A stretch of 64,000 nucleotides of DNA from assembly GCF_029784135.1 (NCBI RefSeq), contig NC_073745.1, positions 52,714,285 through 52,778,284 of the forward strand, in the 5' to 3' direction. The notes below the pieces were generated by a model, which saw only the letters and a list, made by a program, of their open reading frames with translations, searched no databases and had not been told where the DNA came from. This stretch comes from Toxorhynchites rutilus septentrionalis. Taxonomy: Eukaryota; Arthropoda; Insecta; Diptera; Culicidae. How positions within the stretch are numbered: the stretch's first letter is position 1; each line of letters begins with the position of its first letter. The position numbers were made by a program, and so were the translations under genes. Below, one piece after another: positions 48,641-60,200 of the stretch.

Positions 48641-48722
48641 GGGTCTCATAATTTGCGATAAAGAACAAAGCTACCACTTTTGACGAAAATCTGAGAACCA
48701 TTATATCGGTATGGCATGGAAT
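48641..48722. repeat. Short repeat shared with 63115-63210
   Basis: GGGTCTCATAATTTGCGATA and AAAATCTGAGAACCA are found inverted at 63.1-63.2 kb, and both copies sit at the edge of the tandem family of 45.7-47.3 kb. Confidence 0.6.
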
Positions 48723-48724
48723 GA

Positions 48725-48990
48725 CGTAATATCTGGTTCTCATTGTTATGTACCAACAACCGAATGGGAGTTATAGTTGATGAAAAAGTATCTCAGTCAT
48801 CCTTACATCCTTCTGGTAGCGCTTGATGGTATTGAGAATATCCAGCTGAACCATCCATACCCCAGTTACTTAAAAGAACCAACTCTGTAGAACTTAATCC
48901 TGTTTCTATAAGAACATTAAAGGCATCTTCTGCTGACATTCCACGTTGATGAATTAATTGGGCTAAAATTTGTTAGAAACTTCTTAGGTT
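48725..48990 (-). pseudogene. Transposase-like coding remnant, family uncertain
   Basis: The minus frame reads ILAQLIHQRGMSAEDAFNVL, IETGLSSTELVLLSNWGMDG and SAGYSQYHQALPEGCKDD, then a TGA at 48795, then DTFSSTITPIRLLVHNNENQ. Amino-acid use is protein-like across the stop, which suggests one mutated codon. WGxDG-SxGxSxYxQ followed by a PIRL segment recalls transposon-encoded proteins of invertebrates that may be distantly like Transib/RAG1 cores; that is a weak recollection. There are no element ends in view. Confidence 0.5.
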
Positions 48991-51250
48991 TTTAAGATGC
49001 GGCCAATGACTTTAACCAGATTTATTTCTTTTCTTGTGGTAGGTCGATTGTCTGACTACCACTAGTGCCGTCTCGATGCCGTTCACCTTTGGATCGACTA
49101 CTTCCGGAATTCATATCCGCTGAATTCCTCGATAACAAAGTCTCCATCGATCCAAGTTCCAAAGCGCCAACGTGAATCTTTCCCCATTACGACAAGCTTC
49201 CTGCCACTTTGATTTGTATCTTGATACCGTCCTCATTGTTTTGTCATTCTTTTTTTTCTATGTCGATTTTGTAACTTTCGCACGCGATTTTAAACGTTTT
49301 TGCTATATTTTCTTATGTCGTTAGTTTCGCGGACCAGGACCCGATCAGAGATGTCAACCAACAAAGTTATGATGTTTTTCTTATTTTCTTTTTTTTATGC
49401 TTTATCTTTTCATTTTTACCAATAAAACCACTTAACCACAAGTCTTACGAAGAGCCTAATCAATAACGTTTATAAGGTTATAATATACTTATGAGATATT
49501 CGGTTATTTTGATCAACATTTTTTTGGAGTTGTTTTTTTTGTTTTGAAACATGTGCATTTTGTGCAATTTTTCATTTTTATTTTAGTACCTGCTACAGTC
49601 ATGAAACTATGAACTTTTTTAGTTAAAGTGTCTACTTTCTAAAGGAACCACAGAGACACAGATCGGTGGCAGTCATTTCTTCGATATTTGTTCGCCTGAA
49701 ATCCTATAGTGCTTAACGAGTTAAATAATAAGTTCACAATGTATGAAATGGAAAACTATTTCTTTTTAACCCATTGTCATTCGCATCGATTGTACTTTCT
49801 AGTCATTGTAGCTGCGATTTCCACTTGAATCATATGTTTTATCCATTATTTTCGCTATAGAAATATCATTGGAAGTTATCATTTCCTCTTACATCTTACA
49901 TCTTACATCAAAACTGAGTATCGTATCTAAGTCTTCACCACACGTAGAAGCCATTCGATCCGCTATTGCCAATACGCGGCCTGATGCGGATGTCGGCCTT
50001 TAATCCATTATACGCGCATATCGGCGGCATTCGAACCCGAGGGCCCCAAATGCGAATGATTAATTTTTATTCACATCAGCGGCAGCTGTTCGAAAGAGCA
50101 TTGCATTTTTCTCCGATTTTTATTCCTCGCCCGTGACTATCCGATGCTGTTCTCATAAAACCATCATCTCATAAACACAAATCACGAACAGCGGCGGAGA
50201 AGGAAGAACAAGATTGATGGGCGGGATGCCCCATCAAACCAACAACACACCGTCAAATCTCGTCTCTCGGCTCTGTTTGGCTGTTTGGTGTTTTTATTTT
50301 GGCTCTGCGGGTGTTCAAAACCGGCCGGTGCCAACGTACAAATGTATAATCAATGAACGTTTTGCCAATGCATCATTCTGTTTTGCCCCTATCTTGTGCA
50401 ATCGGGCACTTACACCCTCGCACACAGCCAAACATCATCATAATTTCCTGAGCTGGTAAATTACATCGAAGCCGGTACCTGTCAGCATCTGAACATTGCT
50501 ATCATTAACAGCGAAAGAAACACTTCCTTATTATAGTGTCTGGTCGAATGCATTCAATGGCGTTTCGCCTCTTATGCAGCGCAATCATTAAGAAGAGATT
50601 TAGCAATCGGTCAGTTTTTTTTCATTGGTCGCCCTTAATGAGCTCCAAATCTTTCTATGGCGTTAGATAAGCATAATTTTTTTCGATCATACATTCCCCC
50701 CAAAAGTATAATTCAAACTAAAAACAATTACATGACATAATTTGTGTACGACCAAAAACAAACACAAACGCCGCCGATGATCGCTAAGGGTGAGACATGA
50801 CACTGATGAGGTGAGATGAGGTTGTTCGTCGCAATGTTTTTTTTCCTCTTCCCCAAATGAAGTTGTTAGAGCGAATTAATGGATCCAGGTGACAGGTAAT
50901 GCCGACAAAACTTTGTGTGGTTTTTTTTCGCATGCGAGAATGTGACCGAATTTGTATCTCCGGTCCTCATGGGGTACTCGTGCATGTGGGTTTGTTGACG
51001 CGCACGAACATAAAACCAATCTGCAGCGACGCAGGTAATTAGTTTCAGCCCATTTTTGGGGGTAGCGTAATGAATGGGTGCTTATTTGGAACAGTGCAAT
51101 GGAACGAGCGTTTGGAGCAGATAATTTGAACGTTTTGGGGTCACTTATGGAGCATAAAGCACGCGTACTGGAGGGTGGTACTCAGTTTATGCAGCTCAAT
51201 TTTGATTGAAGCAAATAAGCGTAGAGCTGCTGCTTATTAAGAAAAAAAAT
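48991..51250. other. Mostly unique non-coding sequence
   Basis: No repeat copies or coding features. The 49950-51200 part is GC-richer, with blocks such as TAATTTTTATTCAC and CGGCAGCTG, and looks like ordinary non-repeat DNA, possibly regulatory. A B-box-like GGTTCGAATGCC at about 50030 (minus) lacks a matching A box. Confidence 0.35.
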
Positions 51251-51256
51251 TTTTTT

Positions 51257-51540
51257 TTTGACGTAGGACTACGTCTTTCATAAAGGGTGCCAAATCAGAA
51301 CACAGGTCACGTTTTTATGAAATAAGGTTAAGGTTAATGACTATTTTTGATGCGACCGGATTCCAACGATTTACAATCGGAAATATTCTAAGATTTGTTT
51401 GATATGCTGTACATTACAATCTCATAGTTTGTAAATTGTTTAAATTGATCCCATTTCCCCATACATTTGTTCTGTCCACTTGTGTGCTTACCTAACCGTG
51501 ATGTCAAAAACGGGCAACTTATGCAGCCGCGAGAATAGAA
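51257..51540 (-). repeat. Modular-element right-end fragment (body D)
   Basis: Begins TTGACGTAGGACTACGTC and continues through the inverse of AAAACGTGACCTGTTTTCTG. No hairpin end belongs to it. Confidence 0.65.
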
Positions 51541-52442
51541 ATAACGAAGGGGGATAACGAAAACAGAATATTTGCAACATAAACTCCACCCTTGCACAGT
51601 AAGTACGATGTCCCCAGCGTATAAATATTGCATCTCCTCTTTTTAGTCACAGAACAACGAACATCGCTTATTCTGCTCGTTTTATGTCATCCTCGTTTCC
51701 CCTCGAGCTGTGGACGCTAGCGAATATTTCACTCGCTTTGCATCTGGCATTGCAATCAACACATCGAGCCGAGCCATGGTAAAGCAAACGTAACCATAAT
51801 GTTTTCGTCACATCGTGTAGGCAAAAATCAAGCTGGACCATCATCGCCGGCTTACAAGGAAAATGATTCTACTGTTGGAATGCTATGTGTGATTCAGTTT
51901 CGCGTTCTATTCGCAAAAAACTGCCTACACTAAGGATGACATCAAACGTACTACAACGGCAACTGTACCTCATCAAGTCATCGTATCTTTTCGAGGCCAG
52001 TAATACAGGGACATCTAGCTAACTGGATAGACCTGTAATGCGAAACGAATGATTGGACATTTGATACTCTGATTGGACATTTTTGTAAACATCCTTTGTG
52101 CAAGTTTCTACAACACGATGAATTTTTAGGAGTATTTTTGACCATTTTCCAACCATTTTACTAGATTATGTATTTTGCACACTTTTCAAATGGTTATTTG
52201 TTAGATTTTCAAGGATTTTCGTGGTTCAAGTTGATTTTTACATTGTGTTGTGCTTGTTGATATGTCCAATTACAGATCACAATCGCTTCTGATGCGACAC
52301 TGAGTGGTGCCTCGGTATGTCCAATTAGAGGCGAATCTATGTACTAACAAAAGAGTTTATTTTGAGAAGAGTACAAAATGATTATAGGTGTGTGTTTATT
52401 AAGTCACTTTAAGCCACTGCTTGGCTTCGTGTGTGTTGCTTG
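51541..52442. other. No gene seen
   Basis: GC-richer to 52000, then AT-rich. ATGTCCAATTA and GATTGGACATTT recur several times between 52050 and 52330, suggesting a small undefined repeat. Confidence 0.35.
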
Positions 52443-53303
52443 TTGACGTAGGATTACGTCTTTCGGGTACAAATTGAAAAACGAAAATCGATCGCGTCGT
52501 GAAAAATGTCCAATTTCAAACGCTTATTGCTGATGGATTGATGAGATTTCAATCGTTTTTGGCATTCCAAAACAATTTTTTACACTGAATAAAATAATAT
52601 ATGTCATGAAACTCACTGTCGAACAATTAAAAAATCTCAACCGTTAACGGAAATATCTCATTTTTTATGGTCAAAATCGAAGATACAGTGATACTTGATA
52701 CTTCGCTTTGGTGCCTGGGGAAATCGACATTGCAAATATATCTAAATCAGGGACATTTTTGTATTGCAAGTAAGGTGAGTGATACGATTAATTTTGGCAA
52801 ATAAGATTGAAATTGGGAAGTTTTCATTGTGAAACGTTTAGCACAAGTGTAACAGTAAAATTGTATATGGTAAAGGTTGTGTTAAAAACGTCTTGAAATA
52901 TGAAACAATTTATTTCAATTTTCATAAATAAAAATTAATGTGTGTTTCCGCTCGAGGACGGTTCGTCCGATTCAAGCTGTCTGTCTGTCGTGTTCATCTT
53001 CACCCAAGTAAAGAACATGCGGCGAGAAAAACTGGAAAAGTGAAGGAATATTCGAAAAAGTGATTTCCCATGTGCTCTACATATGGTATTAAATGCTTTT
53101 AGTTCGATTAAAATTCGCATTGAGGCATATAGTGAACACGCAATACCCAACAACTAAACAAAACGACCCTTTTCAGGACCACCAAATAATTATCAAAGAG
53201 TTTAATGATGTAATTTTTCAAACATATCCAAAATCAGTATGCAAAAGATAGTCTAACGAAACCTTACGTCAACTATGCAGACGTGTCTCAAACACAACCA
53301 TCC
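52443..53303 (-). mobile_element. Modular element, body B, second complete copy
   Basis: On the minus strand the hairpin end lies at 53303 down (GGTTGTGTTTGAGACACGTC, then GACGTAAGG) and the other end is GAAAGACGTAATCCTACGTC at about 52462-52443. The body matches 5487-6812 but lacks the segment between the histone stem-loop and the AATTCGCATTG region. No protein is encoded. Confidence 0.6.
53165..53200 (+). promoter_or_regulatory. Degraded histone-type 3' stem-loop
   Basis: GACCCT-TTTC-AGGACC differs from the intact stem at 5600-5615 by two changes in the stem and by the loop base, and TATCAAAGAG follows at 53191-53200. Strand and place within the element are the same as in the first body B copy. 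Confidence 0.6.
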
Positions 53304-53324
53304 AGTGACTTTTTTATTTGTTAA

Positions 53325-53708
53325 CACGTTCGACGCCCAACGCGACGTTTTGGAGTTTCTTGCAGGGCCCAACTTGCGGCTAAATTATCAAATGAAGATC
53401 AAACTTAGTTTATAAACGTTTTTTACATGATCTAGCAATATTTTTGTTAGTTTGAAGACGTATTCACAATAATAACACATTCCAAAGTCTTATTATATGG
53501 GTTTCGCGAAAAATTGCAGTACAAATCATCCGTACTATAAATCAATAAAAAGTATAATATAAGCATTATACTATTGTGGTTATGATTTCTACATACAATA
53601 TATGTAGTTACATTTAGGTGCCTATTTAATCAAATTATTTTCAAAAATCCTATTCAATTTGAATGATGAAAATGTCACCCATATCTGGGTGACGGGACGA
53701 CGAACGTG
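53325..53708. mobile_element. 384-bp TTAA MITE, piggyBac-like
   Basis: TTAA at 53321-53324 and 53709-53712 flanks inverted ends CACGTTCGACG / CACGTTCGTCG. A TTAA target is the piggyBac signature. The interior is AT-rich and non-coding, with a GTCACCCA-TATC-TGGGTGAC hairpin next to the right end. Confidence 0.8.
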
Positions 53709-53712
53709 TTAA

Positions 53713-55620
53713 GCCGATAAAAATTTCCTAAAACCCATATCAGAGAAAATTCCTCTGCATTCTGTTGAATCTTCCTAACTATGTTAGTTTTGGCTACAAC
53801 CATAAGCTTGAATTTTCATCGGTTGAAAATTCGTCTTCAAGCACACTTCGAGCAAACACTCCATAAGTAGGGTAGGATAGAGAAGTATTGTCAAATTCGT
53901 TGCAACTTTATTTCATCTGAATGATTCGGAAAGATTGATTCAAATGGAGCACACTATAATGTTGAACATTTGATACTGTGTGTCAATCAAAACACCATGT
54001 ACCATTGCAAAATCAACACAACTTGTAATCCTTGATATGACAGAAAACAGATAAACTTTCGCAACGGAAATACGGAATAAATATATTCCCTCTAAACAAC
54101 CGTAGCCATTCTCCCACCCTTGCCGAACCCAGTTGACTCACTTGTAGATTTATTGTAAACTTTGTCAAAAATTTTAAAAAGCTCCATTTTATTTACGGTT
54201 TCACCTGATTTCCAACTCTCCGTAACAAGAGTCCACTCTTTCCGATGCAATTCTCCACATATCCACATAACGCTCAATGCTCTACAAAACCAATTTTAGG
54301 CACCGTGAAACATCTTGTTTTGCTGCTTCGGAGCAAAGAAACGAGCGATCCCATCTCGAGCGGCTCGAGTGCGTAAATGCCCGTCATCAACATGAAAAAT
54401 GGTACTAAATTTTTAACGGAAAGACCAATCCGCTTGGGCTGCTTAGGGTCTGTGCCGAATTTGGTTGCTATTAATGTTTAGTATTACCGTTTGCTGTTGT
54501 AGCTATTGCATTCGAGACCCCCCTGTGTTCAGGATGATCCAATTTTTACCACCACGAGCACCAAGAACGACTTGCCTCGTATGCAGGTAAAGTAAAGCGA
54601 CGGACCAAATGGCTTGGTATTAAAGAGGTTGAAACCGAACGATCAGGTAATTCGAAATTCAGAAGCAATAAACCGCGCGAAACCGGCGCGATATGGTTAA
54701 TAAAACCCCAAAAATGTACGACTGGTTGAAACTAGCATTAGCTCCATGTCAAATGATTTCGAACATTCAATTTCCGAAAGGTTTGATTTCAATGTCCATC
54801 GAAAAAAAATAAATTGAACGAAGTTTATTGTTTAATAAAACCATCAGATGAAAATAATTTGAATTTTAAATTGATACTTCGCGGCTCATTGCCTTAAAAT
54901 TTCTTGTCTGTCACTTTAGAAGCACTATTGATAATATTTATGTAACAGAAACTTGTTAATCTTCAGTGAATTGAATACACCCAAGTTCTGCTATTCTAGG
55001 ATTTAAAATTCAAATGAATATTTCCGTTGAATGTTACTTGTCAAAATGAGATTGACTGTTCTGACACATTTGAAGTACTGCGAAGGTGTTACAGTGACAA
55101 TACTCTCCGAAGTTATTGATCAAAAATCACACAGTAACGATTGAACAAATGGCTGTGATCACCATCATATTATTTGGCACGTTCGAAGCATCTTGAATGA
55201 GGTTTTGAGTCTAAGACGAGTCACTTGATGCCGATGTCGTACCTGAATTATATACAAAAACTAGAAGACTGGTGTTCAGGCCACGACGACAAATCTTCTA
55301 TTTGTAGAAAATCGCTTCAGGATCTTTGGGAGAAATTATATTGATTAGTTTAGTAGAAAAAAAACTGTGGTCGTCAAAGATGGCAGATGGTTTGCCTGGT
55401 TTTGTAACAAATACCTCGAAGCCTTCGAAATTACCAATTTTTTTTATCCTTTTTGTTTAATTTAGGCTTATTAGCATTTTAGCTGTAACAGAGCCAAATT
55501 TGAATTGTGTACATGTCACATATTTATCATATCTATAATTAGCACATTACACAGTTGCCATTTTTCGGCGTTAGAGTATTCCCTTCTATACCATTGCAAA
55601 TGGTACAAATTTACACAGTA
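53713..55620. other. Mostly unique sequence next to a candidate gene
   Basis: No repeat was recognised. A minus frame at 54277-54092 (VMWICGELHRKEWTL) is flanked by a GTGAGT donor-like site but has no identifiable relatives. Confidence 0.35.
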
Positions 55621-55625
55621 GCCAT

Positions 55626-55958
55626 TTAGGCGTAAGAGTTTTCTATCTGTTCTTCCATTATCCAGTTGAGACTGGACAGCGGAGACAGTCGTTGATCCAT
55701 TGTTGAGTTATTTATAGAACAGCAGCCCGATGTGTCTTGCAGAGCAGAGCAGTTGTATGGATGAATCGATCTTATTTCGACCGTGGATCGATCTCCATCG
55801 CTGATGATTGTTGCGTGGACGTAGTTATTCTGTACACAAAGATGGTCAATGGGGCCCTGAGTTTTGAACTCAATATCGAACTCACTAAGCGAACGCGCAA
55901 CCAATGTGGCTACGGAGACCCCCAAAATTACCAATTTGAAAACAGTAAAATTAACCAT
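55626..55958 (-). CDS. Candidate small secreted protein, 110 aa
   Basis: From the ATG at 55958 the product starts MVNFTVFKLVILGVSVATLV, a typical signal peptide with cleavage likely near residue 23 (VARS-LSEF). The mature part is about 87 residues with four Cys, including a CC pair, and an acidic C-terminus (WIMEEQIENSYA). I do not recognise the family. The frame also extends 10 codons upstream without an ATG. On the same strand TATAAGTA lies at 56048-56041 and TTCAATCCAGT about 35-40 bases further on, a plausible core promoter; no AATAAA lies close downstream, though ATTAAA occurs near 55458. The gene lies in a repeat-poor stretch, which favours it being real. A chance frame remains possible. 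Confidence 0.45.
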   Translation of the reverse strand: MVNFTVFKLVILGVSVATLVARSLSEFDIEFKTQGPIDHLCVQNNYVHATIISDGDRSTVEIRSIHPYNCSALQDTSGCCSINNSTMDQRLSPLSSLNWIMEEQIENSYA

Positions 55959-56093
55959 CAACCTTGACGAAAGCTGTTGATTGCTCAATGCTCACAGAGT
56001 AATACTGGATTGAAAATCGTAAATGATATCTTCAACTCTTTACTTATAAGATAATGTAACTTGAAAGATAAACACGAAAAAAACACAGGAAGT

Positions 56094-57902
56094 GGGTTAT
56101 ATCTATGGTATAACCGCAAGGGTGACGTAGAACTATCGTTGATTTAGAGATCATTTGATTGAAGTTGAATCAGAATTCATTCTGAATGAATGAATATTTG
56201 GGGGACTTCGAAAACGAGAGCGTTTCGTTGGAGGCACAAGGTTTTATGCATCCAATATTGGACACGGAAATATCCTACTGATGGGGAAGAATAATCTTCA
56301 GAAGCTATCCTGTTAATTGCGATTGATTGAAAAATCTCAAAACCAAATGTATTTGGTCACAGTGTTACATGAATAGAAAACATTAAAATAAACTCTTTCA
56401 CATGAATGTAATTTTAAATTCCCAGAGGAACTGGCAGATTATTTTCACTAACGATTAGATATTTCCACATTTTCCTCGATACTGGAAGCTCACCAGTGGT
56501 TAATGCTAACTCGATAACCATCTGTTAATAGCACTTGATTGAAAAATACACAGTGTTACATGGATAGAAAACATTAAAATAACTCTTTCACATGAATGTA
56601 TTTTTAAATTCCCAGAGGAACTGGCAGATTATTTTCCGGATCTTTTCCGATGCTGAATGGCATCCAAACGGAAAGAATTCCGTGCGTGTATGTGTGTGTG
56701 TAACGGCTGCTTCGATGGTCACCTTCTCTTCTCCTGAAGGATCGGCTTCTCTGTGCTCCCTCACAGTTTCAAACAAACTGCTTGCGTTTCAGGGCAGATC
56801 TCGATCCTTCGCAGACCAGCACCCTCAGCAACGATGTTGTCTTGTCGATGTCCTTACGAAAAATGAATGCGTCTCACCACCAGAATATCGCTTAAGTATG
56901 CTTTTTGTGCGTGATTGAATCGAGAGAAGGCGTGGTTTACGATGGCAATTTGGAAGGCAAACTAGAGGGGAATGAACTCTCTGAGCTCGGAACTTTCGGC
57001 GACTGAGCACGGAAATATCCTATTGATGGGGAAGAATAATCTTCAGAAGCTATCCTGTTAATTGCGATTGATTGAAAAATCACAAAACCAAATGTATTTG
57101 GTCACAGTGTTACATGGATAGAAAACATCAAAATAAACTCTTTCACATGAATGTAACTTTAAATACCCAGAGGAACTGGCAGATTATTTTCAGTAACGAT
57201 TAGATATTTCCACATTTTCCTCGATACTGGAAGCTCACCAGTGGTTAATGCTAATTTGATAACCATCTGTTAATAGCACTTGATTGAAAAATACACAGTG
57301 TTACATGGATAGAAAACATTCAAATAAACTCTTTCACATGAATGTATTTTTAAATTCCTAGAGGAACTGGCAGAATATTTTCCGGATCTTTCTCGATGCT
57401 GAATGGCATCCAAACGGAAAGAATTCCGCGCGTGTATGTGTGTGTGTGTAGCGGTTGCTTCTAGATCTTCCCGGGGAACCATTTGTGGCATCACTCTCCT
57501 CCTGATGGATTCCCTTCTGGCCTAAGGTGCACAAACAGGCTCTTGGTGACACCGTTCATCCGCGCTTTCATGATAAACGAAGAGCTTCACCACAACAGCG
57601 CCAACATGCTCCAATCGCTGTTAAATTTGCACTGAGTGGATTTCCGAGCGGCGCTCGCTTATATACCGATTGGTGATTTCAATAGCCTGTTTTGAAAGCA
57701 ATTTTAAGACTATTGAAGCAAGTTTTTGGATCAGAAAGTAACAAGTATAGAACGCGTAGAAATTTTATCTTTCGAATGAAGTGTTTATCATACCATTTCG
57801 TTCAGTTGTTTAGGAGCTATTAACGCTCAAAATCTCGGTTTCCGGCGTAACGCTTTCGTTTTCGAAACTTTGATTTTACACCCCGGTATAGAAATGAAAG
57901 AC
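56094..57902 (+). mobile_element. Modular element, body A, expanded and right-truncated
   Basis: The left end is the hairpin (GGGTTATATCTATGGTATAA, then GGGTGACGTAGAACTATCG). The body matches 46062-46942. About 740 bp is duplicated in tandem (56250-57005 against 57006-57400), and within it a 176-bp piece is repeated (CAGTGTTACATG to GGCAGATTATTTTC). The middle includes the CTCGTCCAGC-type segment that 46062-46942 lacks. The right end stops at GAAATGAAAGAC, just before the palindrome. Confidence 0.65.
57631..57670 (-). promoter_or_regulatory. TATA plus initiator, promoter-like
   Basis: TATATAAG (first T at 57665) and TCAGT (A at 57633) on the minus strand are 32 bases apart, exactly as in the 46.7 and 41.8 kb copies. 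Confidence 0.6.
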
Positions 57903-58019
57903 TTTCTCCTGAACATTTAAATATATTTTTAAAGTACTACTGGTTTTAATTTGAATTTTGAACATGCGTCATTAGGAACAAGTTACCCTTTTTTTTGCTC
58001 GGCGATTTTTGAGATGGAT

Positions 58020-58970
58020 AATTGCATTGGTCAAAGATATTGTGTGAAATTTTGTGTTGCAAACAATATTTCTTGTGCCGAAATGTTGAAAGGATACATT
58101 TGTTGACTCAACTATGTCTAAAACACGGGTGTAACAATGATATAAGGCATTTAAAGACGACCGAAAAGAGATGACTAATTTACCACGTCAAAAACGACCA
58201 TCTATTTTTTCAGCTGATAAAAACATCGACAAAATAAAAGGAATAGTGCTCGAAAATCATCATTTAAGGTAGTTTGAGAGAGCTAACCTGTGAATTGAGA
58301 ACGATTGTCATATTTGGGTTGCAGTTTTGGGCATGAGAAAAGTCGCAGCACGACTAGTGCCAAAAGAGTTCAATTGTCTTCAAGTGGCTGAAGTCATGCT
58401 TAAGCGACCAAATTCTGATCCCACTTTCATCCAATCCATAATTGTTCGCGACGAGACATGGGTGTACGAGTACGACAAGTGAACTAGTCAACAATCATCA
58501 ACATGTACCGCGAGTGGGAACCGAATAAAAACACGTCAAAGTCGAACAAAAGTGTAGGTTATGCAAACTGTTTTCTTCGATATTCATGATGTCTGCCATT
58601 CGGAATCCCTTCCGGAAGGCCAAACGATCAATATATTACAATATTACATTGGCGTTATGAAGTTTGTGAGAGAAAATTCGTCGCAAACGGCCAGATTTCT
58701 GGAGGAATAACACTTGAATTTTGTACCACGATTGTCATCGATCGATCGTTGTGAGCGAATTTTTTACCAAAGCACCATACAATCCAGATATGGTCTCGTG
58801 TGACTTCTTCATAATTCCGAAGTCCCAATTACTGCTTCCTGGGACCCGTTTTGACAGCATTGAAGACATATGAACGAATTCGCTGCGTGAACAAAATTTC
58901 TGAATACATCTTTCAATTATTGAATTGTCTGGATTGAATTTCAAAGCGATAATATGAATTTAGATGATAA
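58020..58970 (+). pseudogene. Mariner transposase (DD34D type), heavily decayed
   Basis: In changing frames the remains read QRYCVKFCVANNISCAEMLK (N-terminal domain), NIDKIKGIVLENHHL, RKVAARLVPKE, then IIVRDETWVYEYD with the first catalytic Asp. FFDIHD and SLPEGQTIN follow. YHDC and FFTKAPYNPDMVSCDFF hold the second and third Asp regions, and GTRFDSIEDI precedes the C-terminus. At least five stops or frameshifts and a deletion after SQTARFLEE are present. No terminal repeats were found. Confidence 0.85.
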
Positions 58971-58975
58971 ATAAA

Positions 58976-59750
58976 GATTTTTTTTTTCGAAAAATACACA
59001 ATTTCCTGTTATGTATTTGACAGAATGTACATAAGAAATAAAGAATAAAATATATTGTTGAGAAATAAAGAAACAATGAAAATCTTCTGATATAAATTTT
59101 ATGCTCAAAATACATAAATTGACTTTTATTCTATAGCAACACTTGCCGATTGAACGTTTTATTAACACACTTTATTTTGAACACTTTCGTTTGTTCAAAT
59201 ATGATCTTGCAGATATCACTTTCCCCAGCGGTATTTGTTTGTTGTTACATGCTGCGAACCCTGACACAAACGGGAAAGAGACAACTCTATTTCGGTTAGC
59301 ACGTAGCGAACCAGTTAGCATACGAACCAAAACGTCATGATTACTTTCGGTGCTGAATATTTGTATTCTTTTTTGACTCTCATTCGCCAAATATCGAACC
59401 CCCCATGCATCATGAAGCAGCAGAATCATATGGACTACGCGAGGCGAATGGTCCATATTCTGTTTTCACAACTGAATCTGACCCATAGTTGTCAGCATGT
59501 GTAACACTAGGTGAACTAACAGCTAGTCTGGGAAGGGTAGTCGGATTATTATTTCTTTAATCGGTTTTATTTAGCTTGCCCTGTAATCTGTTTGAATGTT
59601 TGTATGTTTGTAACATGTTTGTATGTAACGTTTTACCACATTAATAGGAATTCGAAACCCTTCCTGTTGACCGATTGATCTGATATTTGGAATACACCTT
59701 TATCTCTGTGGTTATTATAAAACTGCGTATTTCATGATCTTGAAAATCAA
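58976..59750. other. No gene seen
   Basis: 59552-59740 resembles 60196-60340 (TTTATTTAGCTTG, CACCTTTATCTCTG), so it is the leading part of the tandem-repeat element that follows. Confidence 0.4.
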
Positions 59751-60200
59751 TATGGGTATCAAATGAAAGGGCTTGACTAGTAGAACACAGTTATTTATGA
59801 AAAATACAAACCCAAGATGGCTGCCACTACAAAATGGCGTACTATATATTTTCTCAAAATCTCATTAATATGGGTATCAAATGAAAGGGCTTGACTAGTA
59901 GAATACAGTTATTTATGAAAAATGTAAATCCAAGATGGCTGCCACTACCAAATGGCGGACTACATATTATGTAGAAACCCTATTATTATGGGTATCAAAT
60001 GGAAGGGCTTGACTAGTAGAACACAGTTATTCAAGGAAAATGCAAATCCAAGATGGCTGCCACTACCAAATGGCGGGCTACATATTTTCTAAAAACCCGA
60101 TTAATATGGGTATCAAATGAAAGGGCTTGAATAGTAGATCACAGTAGATCATGAAAAATCCAAATCCAAGATGGCCGCAATCACAAAATAGCAAATTACT
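59751..60200. repeat. Tandem repeat, 118-bp unit, about four copies
   Basis: Units start at 59751, 59869, 59987 and 60105, each with TATGGGTATCAAATG, AAAGGGCTTGACTAGTAG, CACAGTTATT and AAGATGGCTGCCACTAC. Spacing is exactly 118 in the first three steps. The fourth unit is more diverged. Confidence 0.85.

Noticed and set aside
50020..50045. tRNA-like B box (GGTTCGAATGCC) on the minus strand
   Set aside because: There is no A box at the required distance and no cloverleaf can be drawn.
59751..60200. CRISPR-like array
   Set aside because: The unit is 118 bp without spacer-repeat structure, and the setting is eukaryotic.
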